DNA of 64,000 nt from assembly GCA_023101885.1 (NCBI GenBank), contig JALPQD010000358.1, positions 434,001-498,000 of the forward strand, in the 5' to 3' direction. The notes under the pieces are model-generated. The model saw only the letters and a list, made by a program, of their open reading frames with translations, was not told where the DNA came from and searched no databases. Of this stretch, positions 1 to 9,649 are shown piece by piece. Made by a program: the position numbers and the translations under genes. How positions within the stretch are numbered: the first letter of the stretch is position 1; each line of letters begins with the position of its first letter. This DNA is from Typhlomys cinereus. Its lineage: Eukaryota; Chordata; Mammalia; Rodentia; Platacanthomyidae.

Positions 1-717
1 TATGTATACAGAGGAAAGAAAGCACTGATCATTACATCTTCATCATGGTGCACACTAACATCCATTAGAAGAAAACACCTGCGTCCAATGTGCTTTCCAA
101 AACTAACAGGAAGGATCATGCTCCAGAAGATGCAAGCCAGTGTGAACATCTTAAAGGGATTAGCAAAATGCAGAGAATAAGTGGGAACTGAAAGTGCTAT
201 ATCAGAGAGGTGCCCCTTCTTTGACAGATGTAAGAGTGCATATGTGTCTGTGGGTTATTATGGTGCAAGATGGAGAGTCAACTATATACTACATTCTCCA
301 CTCCCCTAGAGAAATCCTCATCTCTTACACCCTCAGGCTTCACATCTGAGGTACTCAGTCCATATGAAAAACAAGAGTTGGAAAACACATCTGAAGAGCT
401 CTGTCTTAAGTCCCAGAAGTCATTGAACATCCAATGTCAAGGACCACAGGGTTACATGAACTACTGTCCATGCAGAATATGAACGCTCAAGCCAATGTAC
501 AGTAGAGATAAGTGCAAGAGCCTGATAGGAGACAGGAATGTGACCAGACATTGTCTTCTAGACATGAGAGGGCTACCACATCCATGAACACACAGCATAA
601 GATCTATATGGAAATATGTTTTTATTATAGAATTGTCCCCAGAAAAAGAAAGAGAAGTCAAGTAGCCCCACACCTCCCTGAGAGACTGATGATGATCCAT
701 CTTGACTAGTAGGGAAG
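1..717. other. Unassigned intergenic DNA
   Basis: I recognise no gene, RNA or repeat here. The open frames are short, lack domain motifs and look like chance. The stretch ends where an LTR-like unit begins with TGTTATGG. Confidence 0.5.
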
Positions 718-1068
718 TGTTATGGTTGAAATGTGTCCCGCACAGTCTCATGTGTTTGGCAAGGTCATGGCACCTTGAGAGGTAGAGCCTTGCTGGAGGA
801 AGGCAGTCACAAGGGGTGGGCCTTGAGGTGGATTAGTCTCACCCTATCTCCAGGAGAAGTCTGCCTTTGCTGCAAGCAGTCTGCAGCTCTCAGCTTCCAA
901 GATGTCTGTGGTGACTTAGCCTCCTCCAACTTTGGCCAGCCAGCCATTCCACCTCTGCTTTGAAAGACCGCCCCTCTGGAACTGTAAGCTGAATAAACCT
1001 CCCTTTCTCCCTTAAGTTGATTGACTTTGGGTGTTCTCTCATAGCAATAGTAAAGAGTAACTGTTACA
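718..1068 (+). repeat. Solo LTR, MaLR/ERVL-like
   Basis: A 351-bp unit starts with TGTTATGGTTGAAATGTG and ends with AACTGTTACA, so it has TG...CA termini. The start resembles mammalian apparent LTR retrotransposon (MaLR) LTRs. Near the 3' end are AATAAA (992-997) and a tail of the form seen in this class. It is flanked by an imperfect 5-bp duplication, GGAAG before and GGAGG after. No internal retroviral sequence lies next to it, so it is best read as a solo LTR. A diverged fragment of the same family lies at 17900-18040. The class call is from remembered consensus features; the exact subfamily is unknown. Confidence 0.6.
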
Positions 1069-2001
1069 GGAGGGAAGGAACTTTCCTCAGTGGTTGACCT
1101 GCGGATTCACAATCCAGGAAGTGCTGAGCCACATGCCATCAAATGAAACCCCATGGGCCACTCATGTCAAAAAGGATAATAGGAGAGAGACTGTCAAGCA
1201 ATAAGACAAAAATTCAAAAAAAAATAGTTCATGTGTCCTGAGCTACATGAAACACTGACTCAAAAAATAATAATACCAATGTCCACTGTAGAGAGTTGTC
1301 GCAATGAAGATGGATTGTCTGAGGAATTTTAACAAGAGCACACCAGTTGGAAAACTGACATGAGTCATAGCAGATTCTGGATCAAAGCCAGAGCCAGGAG
1401 GTGGCTAAAGACACCACCCTATGTGCCTCATCCCTGAGATAAGAATTGCTTGCATGTGTTTGACCTTTTAACAGAATACATTGTATGCTCAAAGAAAACC
1501 ACAGCATCTTTATCCTTCATGGCACCCACTGAGACAGGACCATTATTATTTTGCCTTTACAATAAATAAACTTGCTTGGATTGATCTGGGCTGCTGTGTC
1601 TCCATCTGAGTCAATGGTCTACTTGATCCAAGCTTTTCTGTATATGTCTTGTCTTTTTCTTCATTCTTGCATTGTTCCAACAGAGCAACACCCATGAGTT
1701 GCAACCAGTTCAGTTGCACAAACATCATTTGAAATTATTAAGATGATATGAAAGTTTGAAAGCATCTATACAAGAGAAGGCATTTCTAAAAACTAGGGAA
1801 ATATGTCCAGATTAGTAACATACCCAGGGTTTACTAGAGCTATCTAGCATACCTTGTGCATCACATTAATGTGTATATATCATTTGAGTGTATAGTATCC
1901 CACAAGGGCATACATTCCCCCTCATCTGAAAAACCAGTAAAGTACCAAATTTTGAAACTCTAAATCAGCTGTTCACCATCAATCCAGAAACCAAGTTGCA
2001 G
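1069..2001. other. Unassigned DNA
   Basis: No gene is seen. The sequence is A/T-rich with scattered short open frames on both strands and no recognisable motif or repeat boundary. Confidence 0.4.
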
Positions 2002-2019
2002 ATATATATATATATATAG

Positions 2020-2066
<47 letters not shown>
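2002..2066. repeat. (TA)n-(TG)n microsatellite
   Basis: A run of TA dinucleotides is followed directly by more than 20 TG units. The His-Thr repeats read from the opposite strand come from this microsatellite and are not a protein. Confidence 0.97.
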
Positions 2067-2068
<2 letters not shown>

Positions 2069-2439
2069 ATATAACAGGAAAGACACTTAAGAGTTACAGG
2101 GAAGTGGCATTTTCCTTTCCTTGAGTGTTGAAATGACACATAAGGTACCCACATTCCTACAATTAACCAATCAATCATGCTTCTGTAAGTACCCTCATTA
2201 AACTCATTCATTCACAAGCTATACTTGAGTGGGACTGATTCTTTTGAGCTATGTATAATGAAGAAACATTTATCTCTCAATGGGAAGCACATGTAGCCTT
2301 TGGTGTTCAGGTGGACCAAAGAAGAAATGCAGGGGAGTTTTGGAGGAATGGTCACATCGTTCCCACTGTGGGTAATGATGCTCACAACTGAAATTAATTT
2401 CTGTGGGAGTATGTACAGGCATAATACCAAAACAGCAAT
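2067..2439. other. Unassigned DNA
   Basis: I see no gene here. It is the left flank of a truncated L1 3' UTR. A minus-strand open frame across 2212-2445 has no recognisable domain. Confidence 0.4.
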
Positions 2440-2503
2440 ACCCATCAGGATGGAGTCAAGAGCATTGCAGGAGCAGCAAAACTGAAAAAAAAAATCAACA
2501 AAC

Positions 2504-2908
2504 TATAGGATTTTGTGACAAGGGATGCATGGGGAGCTGCACAGACCAGCTGGGCAGGCCCTGAGGCTGAGCAGGATAATGAGTGTCGATGGCCTGGACC
2601 CCCTCACCACTGGGGAGAAACATACCAGGCTAAGAGACCTGTCGGAGCAGGATCTCATTTTATTGTATCAGGTAGGCACTTATATAGAGTTGGGGAAAGG
2701 GGTGGGGTATAGGGATGGGGGGCAAGGTGTAAGGGCCAATAAAGTGTCACCACAAAAGCAGTAATTAGGTAGGAGCTATTCCTTATCAGGGTGTCAGAAG
2801 CTGAGTCACCCTGATGTGGAATTCGCAGGCCAGAGACAGGTCACCAAACTTTAGTCAGGCTCAGGAATTTCCACCAGGCCTCAGGCCCAGGCTCCATGAG
2901 ACCCAACA
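2504..2908 (-). repeat. 3' LTR of the provirus
   Basis: This 405-bp LTR starts on the minus strand with TGTTGG at 2908. Its far end reads CCTATA where the partner LTR has CCAACA, so the terminal inverted repeat has decayed here. A TATA-like box (TATATA, near 2680-2686) and a polyadenylation signal (AATAAA on the minus strand, 2659-2664) define U3 and R. It aligns end to end with 6977-7381, with scattered substitutions and small indels. The polypurine tract next to it identifies it as the 3' copy. Confidence 0.92.
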
Positions 2909-2927
2909 TCTCCCCCTTTTGTTTTTG
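2909..2927 (-). other. Polypurine tract of the provirus
   Basis: On the minus strand a purine-rich run, AACAAAAGGGGGAGA, directly precedes the LTR start TGTTGG. This is the expected priming site for plus-strand DNA synthesis and fixes the orientation of the element. Confidence 0.85.
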
Positions 2928-3278
2928 TATGAAACAGTCCAGGAGGCTACCTGTGACTGAGCAGACTATATGGTCTTGAATGACTGTGCCTGTCCTAGGC
3001 ATGAAAAGCCTCCCACTGTGGTCTTACCCATCATGGGATCTTGTAGTCTCCAGGTTTTATACTACAAGTCTTGTCTTAGGTTGATCCATGACCAGGCTTT
3101 CACTTACCCATCTCTGGCTACTAGTCCTCTGTATGAAGCTGACTTAACCAGACTTGGGGGTCTGAACCATGTTCTAAGGCCCATATCACATGTTGGACGT
3201 GTACTGCATCTCGAGATATGATGCATCCTTGTCGCCTAATCCGGTAGCATAGCCAAAAAATAAGAAATGCAAAAAGTA

Positions 3279-4833
3279 TTATAAAAGCGGCAGTTCCCAC
3301 CCATCCCCTGAAGAGACAACGTCTACTCTGGTGCTATTGATCATCATAATATAAGAATGGAGAGTAGAGGTAAGATTCTCAAAGGAGGAATCCCAAGGGC
3401 CAGTGAGTTGTGAAGACAGCTCTCGTGACAAGTTATCTAGACTGGAGAGATTATTCCATTGGGCGGGAGTCACACATATGGCAGAGAAGACAGGTTGGCA
3501 GGAAAAATGCATTATCTCAGTTAATATGTTAACCTGCTCTTGTAGAATATCCAGTCTTTGATTGAGCATGAGAATTCCTGCCCATATGTGACTATTAATT
3601 GAGCTTTGAGCCTCTAAAGCAATTGTAGTGCTTTCTGATAAGGTGTTCAATGTCTGTGCAGTTTGGACTGTAGTTGTCATGGCTACTGCAGCAGCTGTGG
3701 TGGCCACAGCAGACGCTGTGATTGCTGTAATAATGGCAACAGTAATGCCAAAATCCCATCTATGTCTTAAGAGTGTCACCTGAAAATCTTCGTTATATGC
3801 CTAAACCGGAACAGGTAAAAGGTAGGGATTCTAGTTACCACAGCTAGGGAGAAAGAACTATTCCAACATTATGAGAGAACAAATTGATCATTATTGCAGT
3901 TTAGAGTTTTGTCCATGGGGAGCTGTTTAGCTAATAAAAAGAAAAATGGAGGGTAAAGGCAAACAGGAGTGGGCCCAAATGTAATATTTTGTTTGTTATC
4001 TGGAAACACTTTAATGCCTTTTCCAAATATTGTGGACATGTTATGGGAGAAGGATCCATTAAATAGGAAACCACCATACAATAGACTAAGAGGTGAGACA
4101 TTAGTACAAGCATATGTCCCACACAATACCCATGCTGAAAAGGGGGATACAGTCTTGGCTAGGGTTGGGTTAGAAAGAGAATAATTGAGACTCTGTGCGG
4201 TCTCATTATGAAACGTCAAGCAGGGCCTCCAAAAAGAAAAGCTAGAAGAAGACTGTACAAGTTGCAGAGCATAAGTCTCATTACAGCCTTCCCAACTAGG
4301 TAGCCATATGGGTTCTTCAACCCAGCATCTAGTACCAGGTTGGCCCAGGGATCTAGGCAAATTCCCCTTCTTGCCACGGGAAGGAGCCAAAATCCCCCTT
4401 AACCCCAGCACAGCCCCATTATGAAAAGAACTGTCCTTACTTGTCTGGAGAAATCTACCAAGCCTGACCTGATTGAGCAATACACAAGGGCTATTGGTGC
4501 GGTTCTACTTAAGGGCTAAGCACAGGGTCTTTTCCAGACTAACTGCTCCTATTGGAATATATTCTCCATCTTTGGTGTAAGGGACAGAGGCCAATCCTGT
4601 TGAGTCATTAGTACTGAAGAGAACTGGGAAAACGTGAGCATTCACTCCAAGGGGCATAGGGAGGGGGATGTCTTTAGTATAACCCAATATTCACTTCTCG
4701 TAGCCATGGTGATCAGCATCAAGATTGCCAGCAGTTGCGTTGCCTGATTGGTATTCATCTTCAGATTCTGGGGAGAGAGCAGAGAAACAATTCTCAGGGG
4801 TGAGGCAATCCCTGGAGTGAATTGGGTCATCAT
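3279..4833 (-). pseudogene. Provirus env remnant (SU and TM)
   Basis: Env is the surface glycoprotein precursor that mediates receptor binding and membrane fusion. Near 4690-4770 the reading contains a hydrophobic leader (QLLAILMLITMA). The surface-subunit part (3869-4480) has several N-glycosylation sequons and cysteines. The transmembrane part (3279-3779) opens with an Ala/Thr/Val-rich fusion-peptide-like stretch, followed by a heptad-type helix and paired cysteines. Its 5' end overlaps the integrase 3' end in another frame, as in betaretroviruses. Frame changes near 4690, 4490 and 3800 break it. No membrane anchor or cytoplasmic tail remains in one frame with the rest. Domain calls come from general layout, not alignment. 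Confidence 0.75.
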
Positions 4834-5443
4834 CCCCTTTTTGGGGTAAATATTTCAAATCTCTTGCTGGGACCCAGATGGTTTTTTTTTCATCTTGGGG
4901 GAAGATGCATCCAAACCCCCTTCTGGCAGTGAGGAGGGGGTCTAGCCCTCTCCAGGCCCCAGTCAGAGGGTCTCGCCATTTGACCCAAATGGAACTATAC
5001 CTAACAGAGGCAGACCAATGTCTTTGGAATGGAGGCAATTGATTGTCTTTGGAAAAATTTTAAATATTCAGAGTAAATAGTGCCTTTTTTAATTGGTCAT
5101 GGGGGGCTAGGGATTCCCCCTTTTGTTTTTGTAATTGAGCTTTAAGGGTTTGGTTATAGCATTCCATGATTGCTTGTCCCCTTGGGTTATGTGGGATACC
5201 CATGGAATGTGAAATATTCCAAGTCTGGAGGAAGTCTAAGAAGGCCTTGCTTGTAAAGCAAGGCCCATTGTCAGTTTTAAGTTGGTCAGGCAACCCAAGG
5301 GTTGCAAAACATTGGAGCATATGGCTTATGGCATGTTTAGATTTTTCTCCGGCCCCCTGCAGTGACAGAGGGAATAGAGAATGCAAATATTTCTGCATCT
5401 TCTGTATGCAAGGGAGTGGAGAAAAAACAAACTTTAATGTCAA
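4691..5443 (-). pseudogene. Provirus integrase remnant
   Basis: Integrase joins viral DNA ends to the host chromosome. The core part (5060-5443) keeps TDNGP, with the second catalytic Asp, and the downstream GIPHNPRGQAIMEC block with the third acidic residue. The C-terminal DNA-binding part (4691-5038) has WRDPLTGAWRGLDPLL and an IWVPARDLK-type end typical of betaretroviruses. A frame break lies between the two parts near 5050. The zinc-binding N-terminus and the first catalytic Asp are missing, because the RT segment is joined directly to the core near 5355. The 3' end overlaps the env leader. Confidence 0.85.
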
Positions 5444-5574
5444 TAATAGTCAAATAATAATCTTTGGGAATAGCTGGAATCCAGGGTAGGCCCCTTTGAG
5501 GGGTCCCAAAAAGAACCATCCTCTCATTTATTTTTCTTAGGTCATGTAAAAGTCTCCATGAGCCATTAGCTTTC

Positions 5575-5651
5575 TTTTCTTTTTTCTTTTTTATTATTAT
5601 TATTTCCGCTCATACAAACTTAACAGGTACACCGGTCCCCTCCCTCCCTCC
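5575..5651 (-). mobile_element. L1 3' tail fragment
   Basis: On the minus strand it reads GGAGGGAGGGGACCGGTGTACC, then TTAAGTTTGTATGAGCGG and an AATAATAATAA tail. This is the terminal part of the L1 3' UTR seen elsewhere in the window. It is heavily 5'-truncated (about 77 bp) and lies inside the provirus RT. Confidence 0.8.
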
Positions 5652-5854
5652 AAATTCATTGCTAATACAATTAAAGATAAATAAATAGTTATATATTTAA
5701 AAAGAAAGTTTGACAAGCACAGCAACAGCCCGACCTCTTTGCTACCTGGAAATGTTTGCATCTGGCCAGCAAAAAGCAGTGGTGGAGAGAACGTTCAAGC
5801 AGCGCAGGAAAAGGAAACGCTGGAGACCTGGGAGGTTTGTTTTCTTTCTTTCTT
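5652..5854. other. Unassigned DNA between two L1 tails
   Basis: About 200 bp that match neither the L1 3' UTR nor any retroviral motif I recognise. They could be sequence carried with an L1 insertion or a rearranged provirus part. I see no gene. Confidence 0.4.
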
Positions 5855-6046
5855 TCTTTTTTAACATTTTTTACTATTATTTCTGCTCATACAAACTTAG
5901 TAGGTACACCGGTTCCCTCCCTCCCTCTTCCTCCCCCCCCCCCGACCCCCCTGCTCCCCCTCCCCTCACCCCTCCCTCTCCATCCCCTAGTGCCTCCCCC
6001 CCAATCCCCAGAGAATCCTTTAATGTGCCTGCCTGTCTCTCCTTTG
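5855..6046 (-). mobile_element. L1 3' tail fragment
   Basis: This is a second antisense L1 3' end: a T-rich start (the poly(A) side), then TTTCTGCTCATACAAACTTA, the C-rich complement of the G-rich tract and GAATCCTTTAATGTGC. It is truncated after about 190 bp. The tail form TTAACATTTTTT...ATTATTTCTGCTC matches that of the large L1 ending at 53966, so both probably come from one subfamily. Confidence 0.85.
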
Positions 6047-6240
6047 GGCTAATCTCTTAATAACAAAAAGAGGGGAATTTCAGGGACTGGTAGATGGCCG
6101 CACACGTAACATGGACAATTGTTGTTCTATAAGTATATGAAGTTGTTGTAATTTGAGGGTAGGTAGAGGCCACTGCTCAACCCATATTGGGTCTCCTGGT
6201 GTCCATTGCATTTTAGGAACCAGGGGGTAAGCAGTGGCCT

Positions 6241-6705
6241 TTAGGATTGGGGGTGGAACGGAGAGTGATTCTGTCTTAGGGGCTCAAAATGAGGGTCATT
6301 TCTATAATTTGGGTGGCTAGCCCCGCCGGCCTCAAATCGTTGTTCATATTCTTCATTATCAAGTATATCCTCATAAAAACCCTTATGGTCAGTTGTAATA
6401 TAGGCCTCAACTTCTCCTAGAATATCCTGGCCCAAAAGATTAGCGGTTAGGCCAGACACCACTAGGGGGCGCACCTCTCCATGGCTCCCATCGGGATCAG
6501 ACCAGGGTTGGTAGTCAGCAGTCTCCCAGGACTTAGATTGTCCACCCACACCCAAAAATGGAGGCCCCGGGACCAGCCGCCAGGATGAGGGCACTTCCTC
6601 CCTCCTTAGGACAGTGCGGTCAGCCCCTGTGTCGATAAGGAATTTGAAATTCTTCCTGCCAACGGTTAGGGACATCTTAGGTCTCAGTCCTGGGACTAGA
6701 GGCAC
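6241..6705 (-). pseudogene. Provirus protease region
   Basis: The protease is an aspartic protease that cleaves the Gag and Gag-Pol precursors. A continuous frame of about 154 residues holds the active-site motif LIDTGAD (residues about 23-29), a glycine-rich flap region (GVGGQSKSW) and the conserved LLGQDILGE helix near residue 90. After it the frame runs on about 50 residues and then stops, and RT follows in another frame. I see no dUTPase domain upstream, which many betaretroviruses carry in this position. The domain is the best preserved part of this provirus, but it lies in a dead element. Confidence 0.88.
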
Positions 6706-6736
6706 AGTCCAGTGAGCCCTAACTGCTCTTTCCCCC

Positions 6737-6976
6737 TTATTTAACGGGCTGGGGATAGCCCCTGAGGGAGTTTAAAGGCTCACCCCGAAGATTAAACTTG
6801 GACTTGTAGTCCTTGGCCCAATGGAACCCCTTCTTACATAGAGGGCAAGGTATATGTGGCAGGTTAGGGTCTGATGAGGCTGTTGGAGCAGCTTGGGCCT
6901 GGTTAGGGCACTCCCTCTTAAAGTGACCTTCCTTGCCACACCCAAAACAGGGTCGCACTTTTCCCCCAGAGACCTT
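6737..6976 (-). pseudogene. Provirus gag remnant: nucleocapsid zinc knuckles
   Basis: Nucleocapsid binds the RNA genome through CCHC zinc knuckles. The first, CFGCGKEGHFKREC, is intact (CX2CX4HX4C). The second, CPLCKKGFHWAKDY, has lost its last Cys to Tyr. About 20 residues later the frame stops. Upstream on the minus strand the same frame is open right to the LTR edge at 6976. So matrix, capsid, the leader and the primer-binding site are absent, and the LTR is joined to mid-gag coding sequence. The neighbouring protease lies 30 bp downstream. Confidence 0.88.
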
Positions 6977-7381
6977 TGTTGGATTTCACGACAAGGGATA
7001 CGTAGGGGGCTGCACAGACCAGCTGGGCAGGCCCTGAGGCTGAGCAGGATGATGAGTGTCGATGTCCCAGACCCTCCTCACCACCGGGGAGAAACACCAC
7101 CGGGGAGACCTGTCGGAGCAGGATCTCATTTTATTGTATCAGGCAGGCACTTATATAGAGTTGGGGGAAGGGGGTGGGGGTATAGGGATGGGGAGCGAGG
7201 TGTAAGGGCCAATAAAGTGTCACCACGAAAGCAGTAACTAGGTAGGAGCTATTCCTTATCAGGGTGTCAGAAGTTGAGTCACCCTGATGTGGAATTCGCA
7301 GGCCAGAGACAGGCCACCAAACTTTAGTCAGGCTCAGGAATTTCCACCAGGCCTCAGGCCCAGGCTCCATGAGGCCCAACA
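6977..7381 (-). repeat. 5' LTR of the provirus
   Basis: This 405-bp LTR has perfect 6-bp terminal inverted repeats on the minus strand, TGTTGG...CCAACA. A TATA-like box (near 7151-7157) and AATAAA (7130-7135) occupy the same places as in the 3' LTR. It borders target-site copy ACAAAC at 7382. Its inner edge runs straight into gag coding sequence instead of a primer-binding site. Confidence 0.92.
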
Positions 7382-7960
7382 ACAAACCACAATTCAATAC
7401 ATCAGAGACTCTATATCAACCACCTGGAACCAGGCCAGCTTAATCTCTCCCCATCCTGAAGCTCAGGAAAATTTGCGGAAGAGGGGGCAGTAAGATTGTA
7501 AGAGCCCAAAGATGGGAAGGATCAACGATATGCAAGATACTCCACACAAGTTAGGGCCTAAGTAGGACTTTACATGACCTGCGCCATGACCAACATATCA
7601 TTGACCCCTCAAAGTCTAGCATGGATCACAGGCACTAGGAACCTTAGAAGCAAGGGATTAACAGCCACATTAGTGTTCCTATACTTAAGGGAAACACAAA
7701 AAAGAGTTTTAGGAAATGCCGCTGAGTCCTTACACCTCATCAGAGAGGAGGACACAGGAGAGTTTGACATACACATTAAAGGATGCTCCAGGGATGGGGG
7801 TGAAGGGGCACTGGGAGAAAGGGAGGGAGGGGGAGAAAGGAAGAGGAAAATGGGGGAGGGAGCAAAGGGGTGCAGGGAGGGGTGTAGGGAGGGAGGGGAC
7901 CGGGGTACCTATTAAGTCTGTATGAGTGGAAAAATAAATAAATAATTAATTAATTAAAAG

Positions 7961-8379
7961 TGCCAATACTCAGAAACAAAACAAAACAAAACAAAAAAAT
8001 CCTCAAAATTTCTATTAATGTGAGTTAGATATATCTAGGCTGAATTCATCTTGTGTGATAAGAGCTAGAGAGTACTTACTTCCCTGGAACAAAATGATGC
8101 TGCACATCACCAAGGACTTGATGGGTGTGTTCTATGTGACTCCTCCTGTCAGCCTTCTGTGTGGATGCATGCTTTTCTGACAAGTTGGTTCCTCCTGACA
8201 CTCAGGGAAGAGTCAGCTCAAGAGGGAGAAAGATTCTCCTGAGTCATCACCTGGTTCTGCAGAATGTCCTTCAGTTTTGAGGACTCAGTTGGGGACCCAC
8301 TCATCCCTATGTTGGCACCTTTTACATAAACAAAGTCTGTCTTCCCTAATGTGCCCTGCCAAGACCCACCAGAGACCAG
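7961..8379. other. Unassigned DNA
   Basis: No gene is seen. It starts with an A-rich stretch containing repeated AAAAC units (7975-8000) after the L1 tail. Confidence 0.4.
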
Positions 8380-8625
8380 TACACAATAAATGATTCTTCA
8401 CAGCCAAAAAAAACCCCAAAAACTGTAATGTGAAATAGCAATATGATGCCATATTCAATGGGTATAAACGATTTTTCCCAGGAAAATAGGAGAGAATAGA
8501 CTAGATTCATGTAGGGATGGGAGGGACAGTGAGATGAGGTGAGAGTAGAAGGGAAAGAAAGGGGAATGAGGAAGGAAAGGAGCATGTATATAAAATGTAA
8601 ATTTAATAAATTTATTTTTAAAAAA
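8380..8625 (+). mobile_element. Old L1 3' end, tentative
   Basis: A purine-rich tract (GATGGGAGGGACAGTGAGATGA and similar) is followed by ATGTAAATTTAATAAATTTATTTTTAAAAAAG. This layout, a G-rich 3' UTR tract then an A/T-rich tail, is what old rodent L1 3' ends look like. It does not match the younger L1 3' ends in this window closely, so the call is by layout only. Confidence 0.4.
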
Positions 8626-8979
8626 GATTGTCTCCTAAGAACAATATAAGTAACCTAAAAAATATCTGTCTTCTCAACAAGAACTATTTATTTTTACAGA
8701 TTGAAACTCAGTTTCTCCTAATAAAATTTAGTTATTCGTTGGCATGTTAAATGATGAAAAATCAAAACCATTAACTGACAAAGAGCTTGTTAAGCAATGT
8801 ATGGAAAGCAAGGATGTTTTGTAAAATCAGTTTTTCTCACTAGACTATAGAATATTCCCAGGCAATTTGAAGAAGTTAGAAAACCTATTGAAAAATATTT
8901 GGAGATTAGAGCTGCTAATTTTACTTTTAAACTTAAAAATTTATGTATGAGAGAGAGGCAGGAAGAGAAAAATGATACG

Positions 8980-9139
8980 AAGAGGTAGAAAAAGAGAGAG
9001 TATGTGTGAATGAAAGAGTGCATAGGTGGGTTTTTGAGGGCAACTTTCAGAGGTCAATTCTCTCCTTCCACCACGTGGACAAATGGGGATCAAACTCAAG
9101 TTGCCAAGTTTGTGAGCAGACATTTTGCCTGCTGGGCTA

Positions 9140-9140
<1 letters not shown>
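8980..9140 (-). mobile_element. Old B3/B2-like SINE, antisense
   Basis: The plus strand reads TCTCCTTCCACCACGTGGAC, then GGGGATCAAACTCAAGTTGCC and GCCTGCTGGGCTATCT. This is the reverse of the tRNA-derived head (AG-TGGCTCAGC-GGC...) of rodent B3/B2-type SINEs. It is diverged and abuts the microsatellite of the next SINE. Confidence 0.5.
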
Positions 9141-9181
<41 letters not shown>

Positions 9182-9396
9182 GAAGATGGCTTGTGGAGGC
9201 CTAATCGTGACTTCTGGGATCATCCTGGATTGATCTAACTCCTTATATCTTTGTTCTGGGGATATCCAAGGTGTGACTTCCAGGGCTAGAAGTACATTTC
9301 CAGTCATTGTTTTTACATGGGACCTAGGACCAAAATTCAGGTCCTTCTCCTTGCAAGGCAGAGGCTTAACCCCTGAGCCATCTCTCCATCCCAAGA
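9141..9396 (-). mobile_element. tRNA-derived SINE with (CA)n end, antisense
   Basis: On the minus strand it begins GGGATGGAGAGATGGCTCAG, has GGTTAAGCCTCTGCCTTGCA (A-box part) and CCTGAATTTTGGTCC (decayed B box), and ends in a (CA)n tract at 9141-9178. It is the same family as the young copies at 20923, 28696 and 30835 but much more diverged, with a different middle part. Similar old copies lie at 14285-14525 and 40993-41260. Confidence 0.8.
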
Positions 9397-9429
9397 GGAA
9401 TTGATTTAAATGAAACCATTGAATTCAGA

Positions 9430-9640
9430 GAAATGAGGGTTAGAGCTTTTGCCTCACAAGCAAAATGAGCTGAGTTCAGATCTCCAGATCTCTAGTAACA
9501 ATGCTGGGGGGCTGTAGCTCCTTCCCTTTAATTCTAGCCCTGAAAGGAAGAGCCTGGGAATCCCCAAAGCAAGCTGATGAGCTAAAAAATGCCAACCCTC
9601 TGAACCAGCTCCCTCTACCTTATCCACCTGCCCAGGCAAA
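9430..9640 (+). mobile_element. Possible old tRNA-derived SINE
   Basis: GGGTTAGAGCTTTTGCCTCA followed by AGCAAAATGAGCTGAGTTCAGAT has the spacing of a tRNA-type A box and B box. A TTAATTCTAGCCCTGAAAGG segment resembles the middle of B3-like elements. It is too diverged for more than a tentative call. Confidence 0.3.
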
Positions 9641-9649
9641 CATCCTGCC

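Larger units (their letters stand above)
5355..6240 (-). pseudogene. Provirus reverse transcriptase remnant, split by L1 tails
   Basis: The start of RT lies at 6050-6240, with a WVEQWPLP-type segment and a PSTSP block in which the next codon is a stop. It resumes at 5355-5573 with WRLLHDLR, a GTPQRGLP block and IDIKVCFF, where the first catalytic Asp region is expected. Between them (5574-6049) lie two antisense L1 3' tails and about 200 bp of other DNA. After FAFSIPSV the sequence jumps into integrase, so the YxDD active site, thumb, connection and RNase H are deleted. The RT call rests on these conserved blocks. Confidence 0.85.
2498..7387 (-). mobile_element. Betaretrovirus-like endogenous provirus, defective
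   Basis: Read on the minus strand the order is 5' LTR (6977-7381), nucleocapsid part of gag, protease, reverse transcriptase, integrase, env, polypurine tract, 3' LTR (2504-2908). The 6-bp direct repeat ACAAAC flanks it (2498-2503 and 7382-7387), the mark of integrase-mediated insertion. Two zinc knuckles in nucleocapsid, the protease flap and the integrase C-terminal domain point to class II (MMTV/IAP/HML-like) retroviruses. Large parts are missing: the leader with primer-binding site, matrix and capsid at the 5' side, and most of RT plus RNase H in pol. Two L1 tails lie inside RT. All genes carry stops or frameshifts, so it is inactive. The two LTRs differ at many scattered positions, so the insertion is not recent. 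Confidence 0.9.
2440..7960 (+). mobile_element. 5'-truncated L1 3' UTR, split by a provirus
   Basis: Bases 2440-2503 (around CCCATCAGGATGGAGT) and 7382-7960 match consecutive parts of the L1 3' UTR seen complete at 26474-27142 and, reversed, at 53966-55011. The right part carries the G-rich tract, then GTACCTATTAAG, GTATGAGTGGAAAAATAAATA and an A/T-rich tail. So this is the 3' end of a plus-strand L1 lacking all coding sequence, and the provirus at 2504-7381 inserted into it. The provirus is younger than this L1 copy. The 5' truncation point near 2440 is inferred from loss of similarity. Confidence 0.85.

Noticed and set aside
1960..2211. Minus-strand open frame with a His-Thr repeat
   Set aside because: The repeat is the translation of the (TG)n microsatellite, and the rest has no protein-like features.
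5710..6060. Proline- and serine-rich open frame of 116 residues
   Set aside because: The proline-rich part is the reverse of the L1 3' UTR G-rich tract. The same false protein appears at every antisense L1 tail (for example 35187, 45504).
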